The notes under the pieces are model-generated. The model saw nothing but the letters and a program-made list of their open reading frames with translations, did not search any database and was not told the DNA's origin. From Siderastrea siderea (Eukaryota > Cnidaria > Anthozoa > Scleractinia > Rhizangiidae): 64,000 nucleotides of DNA. The stretch is taken from assembly GCA_964030785.1 (NCBI GenBank), contig OZ034968.1, positions 74,446,427-74,510,426 of the forward strand, read 5' to 3'. A program made the position numbers and the translations under genes. Of this stretch, positions 24,673 through 36,291 are shown piece after piece (the first letter of the stretch is position 1; every line of letters starts with the position of its first letter).

Positions 24673-25501
24673 GCCAAAAATGAATAACAAATAAATAATT
24701 AAAGAAGTTAATATATACTTCTTATTTTCCGTCACCCTTAGGCGGACGATCACATTAAGCTTCTCGAAGACAAATTGAAAGCTTTGGAGGAGAAGCAAGG
24801 CGTTGACGTTGTCACCGCTGCTCTTACTTCTGTTCGTAACGTTCTTCAGAAGCCGGAAACTGTTTATGACCCTTGGGAGGCTTCTGCTTACGTCGAGGCC
24901 CTGGTACGGGCAGCCAGGTCGTCCGCCAACGAGAAGGCAGACTATTACGCGGCCATTTTGGATGAATTGAAAGAAAGATCTAATGTCCTCTCCCTCTCTG
25001 CTCATAAAAGGCTGCTCATGGGCCTATTAGGCGATCCGGTTAGAGCCAAAGTTGCCAAGGAGTCCTCTGCGCTTCTCAAGACTATCCAACGTGAAGAGCC
25101 TGGGTTTTAAGGTCATAACAGTACCCGCCAGTTCAGGCGCCAACGCCCTTATGTCTACAGTCCGGTCAATTGCTATAGGTGTCACTTTCGCCAGGGATTG
25201 TGGCCGCGGACGCGGCCGTGGAAACTCTGGGCGTTAGCAAATGGTGTAAATGATGTAAAGGCATGGGACACGTTTTTTCTTTGTACCTATTTGTACCTCT
25301 GGAATTTAGGTAATATTACTTTTCTCGCTCGTTTCTCATTTGGACGGAGTCATTAGAGACTTGCCTTTCTCTATGAGCTTTTGTAAAAGGCGGTATTTGT
25401 TCCTTCGATCAGTTTTTTCTTATTTATCTTTATTTAATGGTTGGAATAAAGTTTTCCCTAGTTGTTAGCGTCTCAATCTTTTTTAGGTTATTGCTTCATT
25501 T

Positions 25502-25735
25502 CTTCGTTGACCCTGGGGGGCCTTCTCAGCGCCTTTCTTCTGGTCTATGATCAGAGCTGGGGTCAACGAAGGATAAGGGGATCTCACCCCCTTTTTCTTC
25601 CTTTTTCTTATTTCATATTTTCGTTCACCGTTTTTCCATGATTTCGCGGTTGCAGTACAAGAAATCCTTGCGCTCCCGAGTCCTGACGTCAAATGGTGTG
25701 ACATAAACGGGGAACCCTTATCCTTCGTTGACCCC
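25502..25735. repeat. Three copies of a GTTGACCC motif in alternating orientation
   Basis: TTCGTTGACCC occurs at 25503 (plus). GGGGTCAACGAAGGATAAGG occurs at 25559-25578, and its complement TTATCCTTCGTTGACCCC lies at 25718-25735. The last copy is inside a good RT-upstream reading frame (GEPLSFVDPTVPALVSKD), so the earlier inverted copies are probably duplicated pieces of it or an internal complementary segment of the element. Confidence 0.55.
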
Positions 25736-27489
25736 ACCGTACCAGCGGCGCTTGTTAGTAAAGATCCATCCCTCAAGAACCTAGCCCAATTGCGTTTTAG
25801 ACACCCAGATTGTTTCCAAGCGCGCAGTTTACATAATCATGTTGATTTCTGGGAAGATCTCATTTTTTCAACTGGTTACACTTGTCCTCAAATTGATTTG
25901 CTACAGATAATCCGAGAGGGAGTGAGGGTTGATAATTTCTTCCGTCATTTCAAGGGCAACTTTAAAGGAAAACATTATGACTCCGCTGTACCGCCAATTC
26001 TATTTTCCCTAACTCTCCTTGTTGCCGTCAATTGACCTATTTCATTGACACTACAGTCTTGGCTTGGGTTTCTCAGGGTGTTATCAAAGTCTACGGCAAG
26101 ATTGGTGAATGCTCTCGTCCTCATTTAGTTCTCCCCTTGACAGTCGAACCATCAAAACTGCGTTCAGTTATGCCAGGACGAGCGTTTCCTTAATTTATGG
26201 ATTCGGGACCTCCCTTTTAAGTTAGACCACCTCCCAGACCTGCCTCGTTATGTCCTTCCAAGGCATTTCCAGACAACATTTGATGATAAGAGTGGATACC
26301 AATACCTCAAGATTCATCCAGACTCCCAGGAATTTTTCAGTTTTTTCTGGAGAGGCTATTATTTTTCTTTCTGCACCTTACCTTTCGGATGGAAACTGAA
26401 GTGCCTATTTATATCATAACGTTGGCCTTGTCGTCACCAGTGCTGCGCGATCTTTGGGCGTGCCTGTATCACAATATATTGATGACAGACACGTGGGCCG
26501 GTTATTCCTATCCAGCCCAGCGGTTTGCCAGCCTAGTCGGCAACTCGCACAAGCAGCAGCCTTTATCCTGTTATTCCTTCTCATTTCAGCGGGATACTTC
26601 GTTAACCTTAAAAAGAGTTCCCCACAGCCGTTCACTTTTGTAAATTCCTGGGTTTCATCTCCGATTCTGTATTGCAAGCCTTTTTAGTCACACTAGATAA
26701 AAAGGAGAAATTTAAAGCGTTAAGTGAAGAACTCTTGGGATCATCTTTTGCGCCCGTGAAGAGCTTGCAGCGTTTCGCAGGAAAAGCGCTATCGTTTAGT
26801 CTTGCAATCCCGGCCTGTAAGCTGTATGCACGGGAGGTGTTCAAAGCTATCAGTGCTGTTGCCAAGAATTCGAAGATTTCTGTTCCAATTCAGGGACCTT
26901 TGCGACAGGAACTCCAGGAGTGGACTTTCCTGGACAAGTGGTCTGGTCACTTACCTTGGCGGTTGGAACATCATCTCTCTGTCTAAGCCAGCAAATACGA
27001 GATTATTGGATCGACCTTGAAGGTGATATCAATGCCCTTGAGGCCAGGGCTTTATGTAACTCTTTGAGCTCCTTTTTCCCTTCTATCAGAAACGCAAGAA
27101 TCGATGTGTGGACGGACAACGTGACTCTCCGAGCAGCCTGGGAAAATGGCGGTTGTAGGAGTTCTCTGGTGAATCAGGAGTTAAAAAAGATAGAAGAAAT
27201 GTCTCGAGCTGGAAACTTTGCTCTGCATTTGAAATATATCCCATCGAACGAAAACATTGCTGACGCGCCCTCCCGTATTCTGTCTGACATTGATTGTTCC
27301 TTGTCCGAGGAGGCGTGGGCCCGAGTTCAAGCGAGGTTTGGACCACACACGTTTGACTTGATGTCTTTGGACAGCAACTGTCGCAGAGGAAGGGATGGAA
27401 ACCTATTGCCTCATTACTCGCCTTGGCCGACTCCGTATTCTTTAGGGGTTAATGTTTTCTTTCGCACAACCGATACCGGTGGAGCATAA
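25650..27489 (+). pseudogene. Reverse transcriptase-RNase H region of the DIRS element (frameshifted)
   Basis: From about 25650, frames switch several times but domain order is clear. An N-terminal RT region (HVDFWEDLIFSTGYTC) lies around 25840-25890, then KLRSV. TTFDDKSGYQYLKIHPDS (about 26277-26330) is followed by CTLPFGWK. The active-site box is SQYIDDRHVG (near 26472-26501), and the thumb-like LISAGYFVNLKKS follows. RNase H starts near 26990 with GDINALEARALC, then IDVWTDNVTLRAAW and YIPSNENIADAPSR. At least three frame breaks (near 26030, 26190 and 26400-26640) make it a pseudogene. A DIRS-type connector with RQRFAFTVIVPRLHPHRYWW follows at 27560-27620. Confidence 0.7.
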
Positions 27490-27859
27490 TGTCTATGTCT
27501 TTCCTCCTTTCGTTCTCGTGGGACCGTTGTTGCGGTACTTTTTTTTTTAATCAACGCCAGCGTTTTGCTTTTACCGTCATTGTCCCTCGTTTACACCCGC
27601 ATCGTTATTGGTGGGCAATACTCCAAGCTATAGCCGTAGATTCTCTTCTTCTTGGGAGGAAAGGTGATCCGGCCATATTGCTTTTCCCTGCTAGGCCCCT
27701 ACCATGGGATCTGTGGGTTTTTTGTTGTATCTGCTCCTGGTAAGCTGTGTATTTATGTTTGTCTCTATAGATCAAACGCCCATAGAAACCTGCCCACAGA
27801 TGTCCCGCCTGCTCATATCCGAACGACAGTGACACTAACTTTGCCAAGCCTGCGGTAAG

Positions 27860-29021
27860 CCTACGTTGCGTGAGACAGCGCAAGGAGCCCGTCCAAATGC
27901 GGACATGCCTTTGATCAACAAGCGTTTTACGGAATTCCAAGAATCGTACTGGAACAAACCTTATGAACGTTCAGTTATCGAGTTTCTTACGCTCTCTTGT
28001 ACCCCCAAAGAAAGTTTCTGCTGCGACCGCGGAAGACATCGCAAAGTTTTTGATTAGCAAGGATGCCGCGGGAAAACAAAAACTCCATGTACACTCATGC
28101 TCTAGTAAGACCTGTAGTTGCCCTAAGTGTCTGGCGGCTGAAACTGTCGATTCATATATAGGGAAGCTTAGAGTGATTTTCAATACGTTAGGCCGTACAG
28201 GGTTTTCTAACCCGTTGGCACATCCTTGTGTTAAAGAATATCTTAAGTTTGTAAGAGAGGAGCAAGCCCAGCAGCCTTTGCAACCTCGTCAGGCTGTCCC
28301 TTTGTTCTATGACAAATTCACCCGTTTGATTTCCTATCTCCTCGGGCTTATTGCCGAAGGCTCTGTGCTTTCTCCTCTCAACAAATACCCCCTGATCAGA
28401 GATGTAACATTCTTTGTTATTGACTTTTACACTGGTGACACAGCATCCGATTTGGGCCGTTTAAAAGCAGATCAGCTTTTTCGCCTTCGGGATAGGGAGG
28501 GGTTCCTTCTTAACTTTACGTTTAGTAAAACGAGGCGTGCAGGTCAGTCACACCCTTTTGCTCTGTTACGTCTACCAGATGTACCTGTCTGCCAGGTTTT
28601 TGGTTGAACTATTATATTGCCGCGTTTGGGGCGTTAGGTGTCCCTCTTCTTTGTGAGTACCTCTTTAGATCTTCGGAACATAAGGAAGTTTGTGTCACAT
28701 CGTCCGTTTGGAGGGTCAGCCGTATCTGCACGACTCCAGAAGTATCTTAAGGCCGCCGGCATTAACGACGGAGAGACCCCTCACAGCTTCCGTGTAGGGA
28801 TTTCATACACCCTCAAGGGTTTGGGTTGTACCCCAGAGCAGATTGCCCAGTACGTGGGTTGGCGGAGCACAGAAATGGCCTTGTATTACACGCGCCGCTC
28901 TAGTGCTTCTGCTTCTTTGCTGTTGCTAGAACTAACGGGTTACACTCAACCTTACTTCTACGGGCTCTCCGCCCGCCCTGCAACTCTCCGACCAAGGGAA
29001 TTTGCAGAGAATTTCGTATAG
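27860..29021 (+). pseudogene. Tyrosine recombinase of the DIRS element (frameshifted)
   Basis: A frame from about 27963 to 28607 holds the N-terminal core-binding part (a Cys-rich CSSKTCSCPKC patch, then AETVDSYIGKLRVIF) and the first catalytic block around DTASDLGRLKADQL, where an arginine is expected near the helix start. A frame break near 28595-28640 is followed by the second catalytic block at 28640-29021: TPHSFRVGISYTL (H-x-x-R), YVGWRSTEMALYYTR (Trp in the His/Trp position and the Tyr nucleophile). Family role: integrates a circular DNA intermediate by recombination, without target duplication. Catalytic residues look present, but the break disables this copy. Confidence 0.7.
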
Positions 29022-29099
29022 TTGAATTATATCTTTCTTGACTTAGGGACATTCATTCCAGTACACTACGGTGGTTATTTTTGTTATTTCTGTTGGATA

Positions 29100-30430
29100 T
29101 TAACTTGTTGTTAGTTAATAAATCTTTTTTGAGTTATGGAGTATTGGGTGTTGAGTGTTGGGTATTGAAAATTATAAGGTCGATGTGCGTTTTGGGGAAG
29201 GCCGGAGACCTGGGTTATAGCAGACTGCCTCAGGGAATGGCAAGGAGCGGATCTCTCTCCCATATCTTAGTTTCACGGTGTGTTAAGTAGTAGACAGTGA
29301 GGATATAGTACTATGCATTCCCGAGGCACACGGATGGCTGTTTGCAGCAAAGTGTGATACGGGAACTTAGGCACAGACTTTCTTCAGCCACCGGAAGGCA
29401 GCCGAAAGTTAAATGTTTTCTCTTTTTTTTTTCGATTCCAACACTTCCATTATGGCAGGGAAAGCCACCAGATACCAAAACAAGCGTTTTCCAGCCTTTG
29501 GTGAAAAACAACAAAGATTCAACTTCCGGTTGACGTATTAATATTAGGAGGAACGCGCAAGTTTGATTCTTTGTTGTACGATTTGTATCTACCATGTCTA
29601 GTTTGTTGATATTTTAGATGGAGGTGAAAAAAATCTGAGAGTTAGAGCCCACGTGATCTATCAATTTGTCACATGACGGCCTCGAGTGCTTGACTTTTAG
29701 CTTCATAGTTCACCACCAATTTTTCTCCGTTTTTGATTGGTTTTAATTGAACATGTAACTTAATATGAAATGGTTTCTGTCCGGCGATGAAACCCGGAGG
29801 GATAGTACGCTTTAATAAACTTTGTTTTGTATGTAGGATTCCTATATTTTTAACTTTGTTCGTTTATTTTTCTTCCTATTCCTTGCTCCTGTTATTTTTC
29901 ACAGCTTTTTATCGAAAAACTCAAGCTTGGTGCCCTGAACACTCAAAAGGGCAGTTTGGGGGCGAAAGAAACTTAATTGGTGAAAAATAAACAGAATAGA
30001 TTCTAACTGTCTCGGGAGGCTTCGGCTGAGAGTTGTACCTTGGAAATTTGATCTTGTTAAAACTGGCATATAAATTAAGAACATCAAGTGTCCGCGAGGC
30101 AAATATGATTAGATAGTCCCTCGACAGAACGCATTGTTATTTAATTATACGTCTTTAGAGCAAATCCCGAAGGACTTTTATCCTCGCTCTCAAAGCGATG
30201 TATACCAAGTAACAGAAAACAACCATGTGCATCACTGAAGACTGATCTTAGGTCAATCCTAAAGCTTTGGCTACCTGTGATGGGACTGCTTAAAAACGGC
30301 TTATTCCCGTCCAAGGCCATTTTGTAAGTTATACTACAACTGTTACCTGTATTTTGTCAGGGGGAATTTGAAGACCTGACGTTTTACACTAAAGCGCAAC
30401 TTAGTCCGTATTTATCCGTAGGTCGATCGC
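29100..30430. other. Gene-free stretch after the DIRS element
   Basis: No exon with splice support. 29127-29170 contains short GTTGGGTATTG-like repeats that may be part of the element's 3' end. The rest is unassigned. Confidence 0.4.
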
Positions 30431-30636
30431 ACTGGACAAAAAAGTGTGACGGCGAGTGTACGAGGCTTACACGTAACAATCCATGCTTTCGCCGCTTCAG
30501 ACCAAACAAGTATCCAGGGTGACTCCAATGTCCCCGTGCAATTTTTAAGTGGAAAAAGCAGATGTTTGCAGTTTAGGTTTACACCCTAAAGCTGTACTAA
30601 TGCATCGTTATTTGCGAGGTTGAATTTCTTCGTAGG

Positions 30637-32017
30637 TAACCTGCGATCAGGCTCTATTTTCGTTTCGCTCGGTGAAACATTCAGGCGGGACGGGCGAAAC
30701 GAAAAATCGAGCCTGATACAATTCTTATACGGAACGTCTACCGCCCACTTTTTTGATTGATTGACATTCAACAAAACAGCCAATCAAAATTTCTTCTGCT
30801 TGCACGATCCTCGGTATGCAAATTTCCCATAACGGCAACTCGCAAAAAGTCACGCAAATGTCAGCAAAATAAGAAAATCACAGGCTACGATATATCTTCT
30901 AGACATAAGCACTCAAATTTACACGATTGCTAACTTGAAGGTTCCGGTATTGTACATGGTTGCTCTGTCTGAGCTGTAACTGAATGAAAATTCAAATTCC
31001 GACGAGGTTGTCATGTACCAAGATATGCTGCATGCTTGAATCCTTTCCCATTTCAGGTGGTATCCGGAAATATTCTCTTCGCATTTGTCACCGATTTTCT
31101 TCGTAAAAAAACCTTGGGCAATTAAGAGAAATACCTTCAGTTTCATTCTTTAGAATAAAGATATAAACAAAACCGTTTAAAAACAAAGGAGTATTTTGTA
31201 ATTTAATTTAGTTCCAGAAGTGATAAATATTTGAGATTAGCAGCGAATTTTATCTCTAAACAGCAGCGAATTCTAAAACGAAGAAAATTTATTATAAAAC
31301 TAGTCAGATCCTTTGATGTCAATGTCAAAGATCAATGAAACGACACAAGTATTAAACAATGAATGAATAAACTGAAAATCGTTGCAACTTGATTGCGGTT
31401 CTCGCCAAACACCAGTTTACCGTTTTCTAGTTTACCGTTAAGTTTACCGAATTATCGGTTGACTTGTTGATCATTCTTGGCGAAAGATACTTGTTCGTCT
31501 GCTGTTCGTTTTGTTTCGTAAAACGCGGAAACAACCACTACTGTGTTCATGTTATCAGTACTAGCTGAAAGCGTCAAATGAAAATTCCAAGACACGATGC
31601 GATAAAACGGAATACATACTTCACTAATACTTCACTGTTGCTGTACTTCTCTGCTCCAGGTGAGAGACAGCTTGCATCAACTGACCGAACGCCATTCTCA
31701 GGAGAGAAAGAAATGGTGACAATTCTCCTAGAACGACGAGAATTTATTAGAGCAATACATTTTACTTCGGCAGACTTGTTCCTTGGTTGTTCCTTGGCGA
31801 TGGCGGTCGGATCGAAATTGTGAGCGAGACTCGTAGACAATTTACTTCCGTTGACAGCTCTATTGTTAAAGGGCCAATCAGATTGCGAGATTCCCGCGGC
31901 CAAAATTTGGCCGCCAACACGAACTCCTGTGGGAGATTGTATCAGGCCCTATTTTAGCGAGCGACCAACGTAACAGAATAAGAGAGCGATGCTAAAATTC
32001 GGCCTGATCGCAGGTTA
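30637..32017. mobile_element. 1.38 kb DNA transposon relic with 9-bp target duplication
   Basis: Ends are TAACCTGCGATCAGGC on the left and its exact complement on the right, 16 bp each. CTTCGTAGG flanks it directly at 30628-30636 and 32018-32026, a 9-bp target-site duplication. The second copy of the host repeat at 47.8 kb lacks the insert. Nine-base duplications are typical of Mutator-like (MULE) elements, with some other superfamilies at 8-9 bp. No transposase frame is visible, so it is non-autonomous or a deletion derivative. Superfamily assignment is inference. Confidence 0.75.
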
Positions 32018-32112
32018 CTTCGTAGGGCAAATTTCAAGAACACTTTCCACTGCCTGTGAGAAGAAAACGGAACAGGTTCCTGAAAAATACTTTCATCTGA
32101 ATGTTCCCGTAG

Positions 32113-32274
32113 TAGACCGCGAGTAGTCTCTAATTTTGGCGATGGCGATTGTGGGGAGGACGAAATACACACACACGCGCGCGAAATTTCGAGGACATGC
32201 AATGCGAGGGGATTGTGTGTATTTTGCTCGCCCCGCAATCGCCATCGCCAAAATTAGAGACTATTCGCAGTCTA
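32113..32274. mobile_element. 162-bp MITE with 8-bp target duplication
   Basis: The left end TAGACCGCGAGTAGTCTC is mirrored by the right end. The inverted repeats continue through TAATTTTGGCGATGGCGATT for about 40 bp, leaving a small centre with (AC)n and GCGCGCG. TCCCGTAG flanks both sides (32105-32112 and 32275-32282). The paralogous repeat at about 47960 has an uninterrupted CACGTAGCGAAA. Size and structure fit a miniature inverted-repeat element. Confidence 0.75.
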
Positions 32275-32439
32275 TCCCGTAGCGAAAACATGAGGAAATA
32301 ATATCCTCATGGAAAACGAGGTATTGGGGTGGTTCAGTAGCATTCAGGAATTTGCCGTTCTGTTCGAGAAAGAAGAAAGAAAAACTTCAGCCGAGAGTTG
32401 AAATTTTCTTTTTCTCCATATTTCCAACAACAAAAAACT

Positions 32440-35400
32440 GTACTGCATCCATTATTTTGCTGTCTGGCTGTCTATGTCCGAAGCTGTAAGAGCTAGGAAC
32501 TCTCACAATGAAAGTTATGTTCTCTACTGTCTTTCTCAGTTGTCATTCCAGAAGGTCGTAAATACACCCTGGCCCACAAATTTTCTCTTTTCTTTTTTAG
32601 CACACACACACACATTTAGCGCGAAGCGGTGCCTTTTAATTTCTTTGGATTTTTTTCCCGATAAGAATCACCCAAAACCGGCAGAAAATTTTAAAAACTC
32701 GGGTTTACATGTTTTTCGAGGGTTGCTCAAAAATCGTGCATTCAACAAAATTAAATGAAACTTACAGATTTACTAGGAAATAAGTCTTCTTCATTTTAGT
32801 CTGAAATTGTTCCTTTACTCTGAAAACAAGGAAAGTTATGATTTTTCTCACCCTCTTACTTGGTCTTTCTTATTATATGCACTAATATACCCGTCAGTAA
32901 ACGCAGTTTTTCTCGAAAGTGGGACAATTTAAAAATTAAAGTAAATATAAAAAATTTAAGTTTACTTTTCTTAATTAATAACAGGTTGGATAAACACTCT
33001 GAAAGCTAAATCAGGACATTTAGGAAAAACATGTCAAAGACCGAGACAAAGTGTCCTGAGCTAAAAGATACTAATAACAAAGGCGCTTTTCCAAAAATCT
33101 CCCAAAGCAAGAACCTTCCAAGAAATGGTCTTTATCTAATAGCAATACCCACATAATAGTTGCTGTTTTAACCAAGAAGACGAAAAGATCAGTAACATTA
33201 TCAAATACTTTGTCTTATTAACGAGTACACTGGCTGACAATCGCTCTTACAGGTCCTACATTTTTGATGGCGCAAACAGTCGTTCACATGGCTTTCTACC
33301 GTATGGCAGGCAACGTACTGCTGATTTTCAATGGTGAATTTGTTCATTAAAATCCCATATTACCTCGCAGTCTCATTGTGTAGGCTAAAAGGTTTCTTCC
33401 GACAACGTTAATTGAAATACCTGTAAACTATGAGCACGTTCGCAAGAGATTTGTACTCATCCTTTACTTTGTCCTTCATTATTCAATGGAATGTTTTAGG
33501 ACCCTTAAACCACTTTTCTTACATTTGAACAAGAGCCATAAAGGATTTAAATTGCTACATTAAATTTACTGCATGTCACCCTGTAAATAAGTCTACAAAA
33601 CAATTTGTCGCTCAGTCTTCTTGGTTGCCTCAGCAAAGGAGATCAAATTGTCCTCCCTTCAAATGGGATTACTGACATTCTTGTGAAGCCCTAAACACTG
33701 TTAAAATTGCAACAGAAGGTCTTTTCCCTGTATCAGTTTCAACCACTCATGTTCGTTTTCCTCCACGCGAGTTGGACTGAAGCGTGACCGAAGATTGTTC
33801 AAATCTACTCATTTCATTTTTTCAAGCACAAGAAATTGGAGAAAAATCTTATTGTCAGTCATAACGTCCAAAGCAATTCAACAAAGTCACATCAGTCACA
33901 AGTTGCCTCATTTTAATTGCAGCCAAGCTTTGCCTTGAAGCGTGCATTGCGTTTTTCTTCTCAATCAAGCTTATCCGAGATAATTATGCTTTTTTGTCGT
34001 TTAGCTGAGAAAGGTAGGTACCGATCTAAGCTTTTTTTGTGATCACTGAGGTCAGGGTAAGACGTTAATTTCACTTGGTCCAAGACAGCAGCTCGTTCAC
34101 CTCAATAATGTTTTCACCCTTCGCGGATATTTTGCACGATCACGTCACAGAAATAGAGAACCAAAAGTTCAAAGTATTTTTGCTAGCCGGTGGATCATAT
34201 CTTGGAAACCCTAACTTCCACAGATAAGCTGCTTCGCATGTTTGTTCCATGGGAAAGGTGTTCAAGATTTTTAAGTCACAACCATATTTGGCAGGCCACG
34301 TGACCTGTACAGGAAAGAGGAAAGCCTAAAATACAGATCATGATGTTTACGTCCGCGAAAAGAAATCAGGAACCTGGATAATTAATCAAGCACCTTCTGA
34401 ATATGACAAAAACACGCTTCTCTTGAAATGTCATTTAACGTTTTAACAAGAAACTGCTATATGCAAAGTCAAGTCCTCTACTTCTGTCGGAATATATCTT
34501 AAGCTGTCCGTAAGTTCCAGCAAATGTATGATTATGATATTTCGGGAAATTCTGAGGTCAGTGCTTAATTTGTGCAGCGTTGTCCGCGAGAAGCCTGAGG
34601 TGACGAGTGTTATGAGATGACGTCATCGTGCGAAGTAGAAAAAAGAAGGCTTGGGAGAAATTTGCGCTCATTATGTGGTAACTACTTTGCGCAGCACGCG
34701 GATTCTGTTGTGCCGGGAACAAACATAGTTTCTTTATATTTCTTTACAATCGGAATTTATCAACTGAATTATTCAGGTATGACCATCTTTGTATGTCTCA
34801 CAATCATACTTTTGTTGTTGATTTCCTTCATATATTACTTTTAGACTGTCTGTATCAAAGAAGAAAAACGTCGACTACTAAAGCTTCCATTTAACAAAGA
34901 ACTGAGGTATGTTTGCCCTCTTGTTCGGTTCCTCCACATAGCTGCAAAGTACTTATTGTATTACAACATCATCAACTTAGCTAAATGCCCCGATGACTAA
35001 AAGTCGTGTTTGGGAAAAATACTTGAGTATAAAGCTTCCACCCAACGGTTCGTTTCGGCGGAATATCTGTTCGGAGGTCCTAAATCGCCTGAGATGTTTA
35101 GATTTTACTGATCTTTAATTGTGTTCAAAAAGGACAGTTTCCTATGGTGAAATGTCGGCTCATACTTTCGTAACGTGGGAAAATAAATTCCTTTTGTTTT
35201 CGGAAGGACAAATTTGCCGTTTAAGCAAAATGAGGTTTGTTAATCTTACAAGTGTAAAATGCTTTAGAGGGTGTGGTGCCCAAAAGAGTACAGAAGCATA
35301 ATTATGACTTGTTATGCGACAGCCACCATTAACTGTCCAATTTTTATGCTGAGGTTTATGGTTTCCTAAAAAGCATAGCGACGCAGGTGGCATTATCCTT

Positions 35401-36290
35401 TACAATGTATTAATTTGAATATTTCATGATTTAGTTGCAGTCCAAACGTGCCAAAAAGCATGCTATACAATGGTAGTCCACCAACAGCGCAGTCGTATTG
35501 CCTTAGGCTCGGTCCCTACGTCGAACTTTTTGTGTGCCTAATCTGACACAAAAAGGAAAAATTGTGTTTTGGCTAATTAGCCATACATTTCTGTTAAACT
35601 CTTGTTTAATGGCCTGAGTAAACATTTAAAACCAAAATGTTTGCTTAGGTAGGAATTGGTAAAGAACATTTCCGAAGGTAGCTAACTTTCTGTTTATACC
35701 TCGTAATAAGGTGCTTATTAACGTATTGCAAAAGTGCATTTGTGGCAAATGATCAATTAAGGGAAAGAAGTGAGCGATAACCTAAATGTGTCATTGTACT
35801 CGGTTGCAACCTAAAACGTTACGAAAAATAGACCGTATATAGTTATGAAAGAGGAAAAGAGCATCCTCGTTTACGTAGTCAAAATTACGCAACCCTCCGA
35901 GATATCCCCCCAAAACGAAATGAAAACAAAAACAACATAAAAATTGAGTGCTCAAATAAAGCAAGCACTAGAAATGAGTCCAGCTGGGTGTTTATATTTA
36001 TTTTCTCATGCCAGACCGTTATTAGATAATACAAGTAGATGATAATAAAAACTTCTGACCGACCTTCAGTGGTATTTTAACAGACGGTTAAGCTTTTGAC
36101 CGTACTTAAGTAAAAAGGTCTTTTTAAAAAAAGAATGAGTGTATGTTAAAATAACAAATATATGTCTAAAAAGGCCTAAACAATTAAAAAAAGAGAACAT
36201 GGTGGAAAATTCTGATCGGACAGTTGATCTCACGAAAGAAAAGGTATTTGCGAATTAATAAAGTGGTCGACATCTTTGTTCTTTTAATCA
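32440..36290. other. Gene-free stretch upstream of the gasdermin-like gene
   Basis: No supported exon or repeat boundary was found. A 5' non-coding exon for the downstream gene must lie somewhere here, because a splice acceptor (TTTTAATCAG) abuts its start codon. A 75-codon frame at 34617-34844 with a hydrophobic end is open but has no splice or homology support. Confidence 0.4.
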
Positions 36291-36291
36291 G

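Larger units (their letters stand above)
21980..25110 (+). pseudogene. gag-like ORF of the DIRS element, interrupted and probably intron-containing
   Basis: The frame begins near ATGGCGGAACCAGCG (21980) in Pro/Ala-rich sequence and is cut by the foldback insertion at 22060. It resumes at 23824 (ANPDPPAELFAELAAQPAAPSQ-type sequence) to a donor-like CAG|GTAATT at 23888/23889. An acceptor-like CCCTTAG ends at 24741, and the frame continues in phase through 24742-25110. The second part is a helical, charged protein (a KALEEKQG coiled-coil-like start, then SANEKADYYAAILDELKERS) ending in a stop. Just after it, at 25160-25235, a CYRC motif followed in another frame by ARDCGRGRGRG looks like a frameshifted zinc knuckle and glycine/arginine tail. 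The inferred intron holds the palindromic minisatellite. Confidence 0.5.
21800..29100 (+). mobile_element. Decayed DIRS/Ngaro-like tyrosine-recombinase retrotransposon
   Basis: Order on the plus strand: gag-like region (about 21980-25240, split by a foldback insertion), reverse transcriptase, RNase H, then a tyrosine recombinase in place of a DDE integrase. That order defines the DIRS order of retroelements. The frame is broken several times, so this copy is not autonomous. Termini are not certain. A short inverted pair (TGCCTCAGGGAATG near 29227, CATTCCCGAGGCAC near 29318) after the recombinase may belong to the 3' end. I did not find the split direct repeats expected of Ngaro elements. Limits given are approximate. 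Confidence 0.75.
30430..32440. repeat. Dispersed repeat, copy A (carries two nested insertions)
   Basis: Segments 30450-30636, 32018-32104 and 32283-32440 match in order the continuous copy at 47640-48130. Shared blocks include ATCCATGCTTTCG, GTATCCAGGG, TGCAATTTTTAAG, TAATGCATCGTT, GAGAAGAAAACGGA and AACATTCAGGAATTT-like sequence. The two gaps are the insertions listed separately. No coding function is apparent. Confidence 0.7.

Noticed and set aside
24775..25005. Minus-strand 151-codon frame over the gag exon
   Set aside because: It is a shadow of the plus-strand gag frame and runs into the minisatellite.
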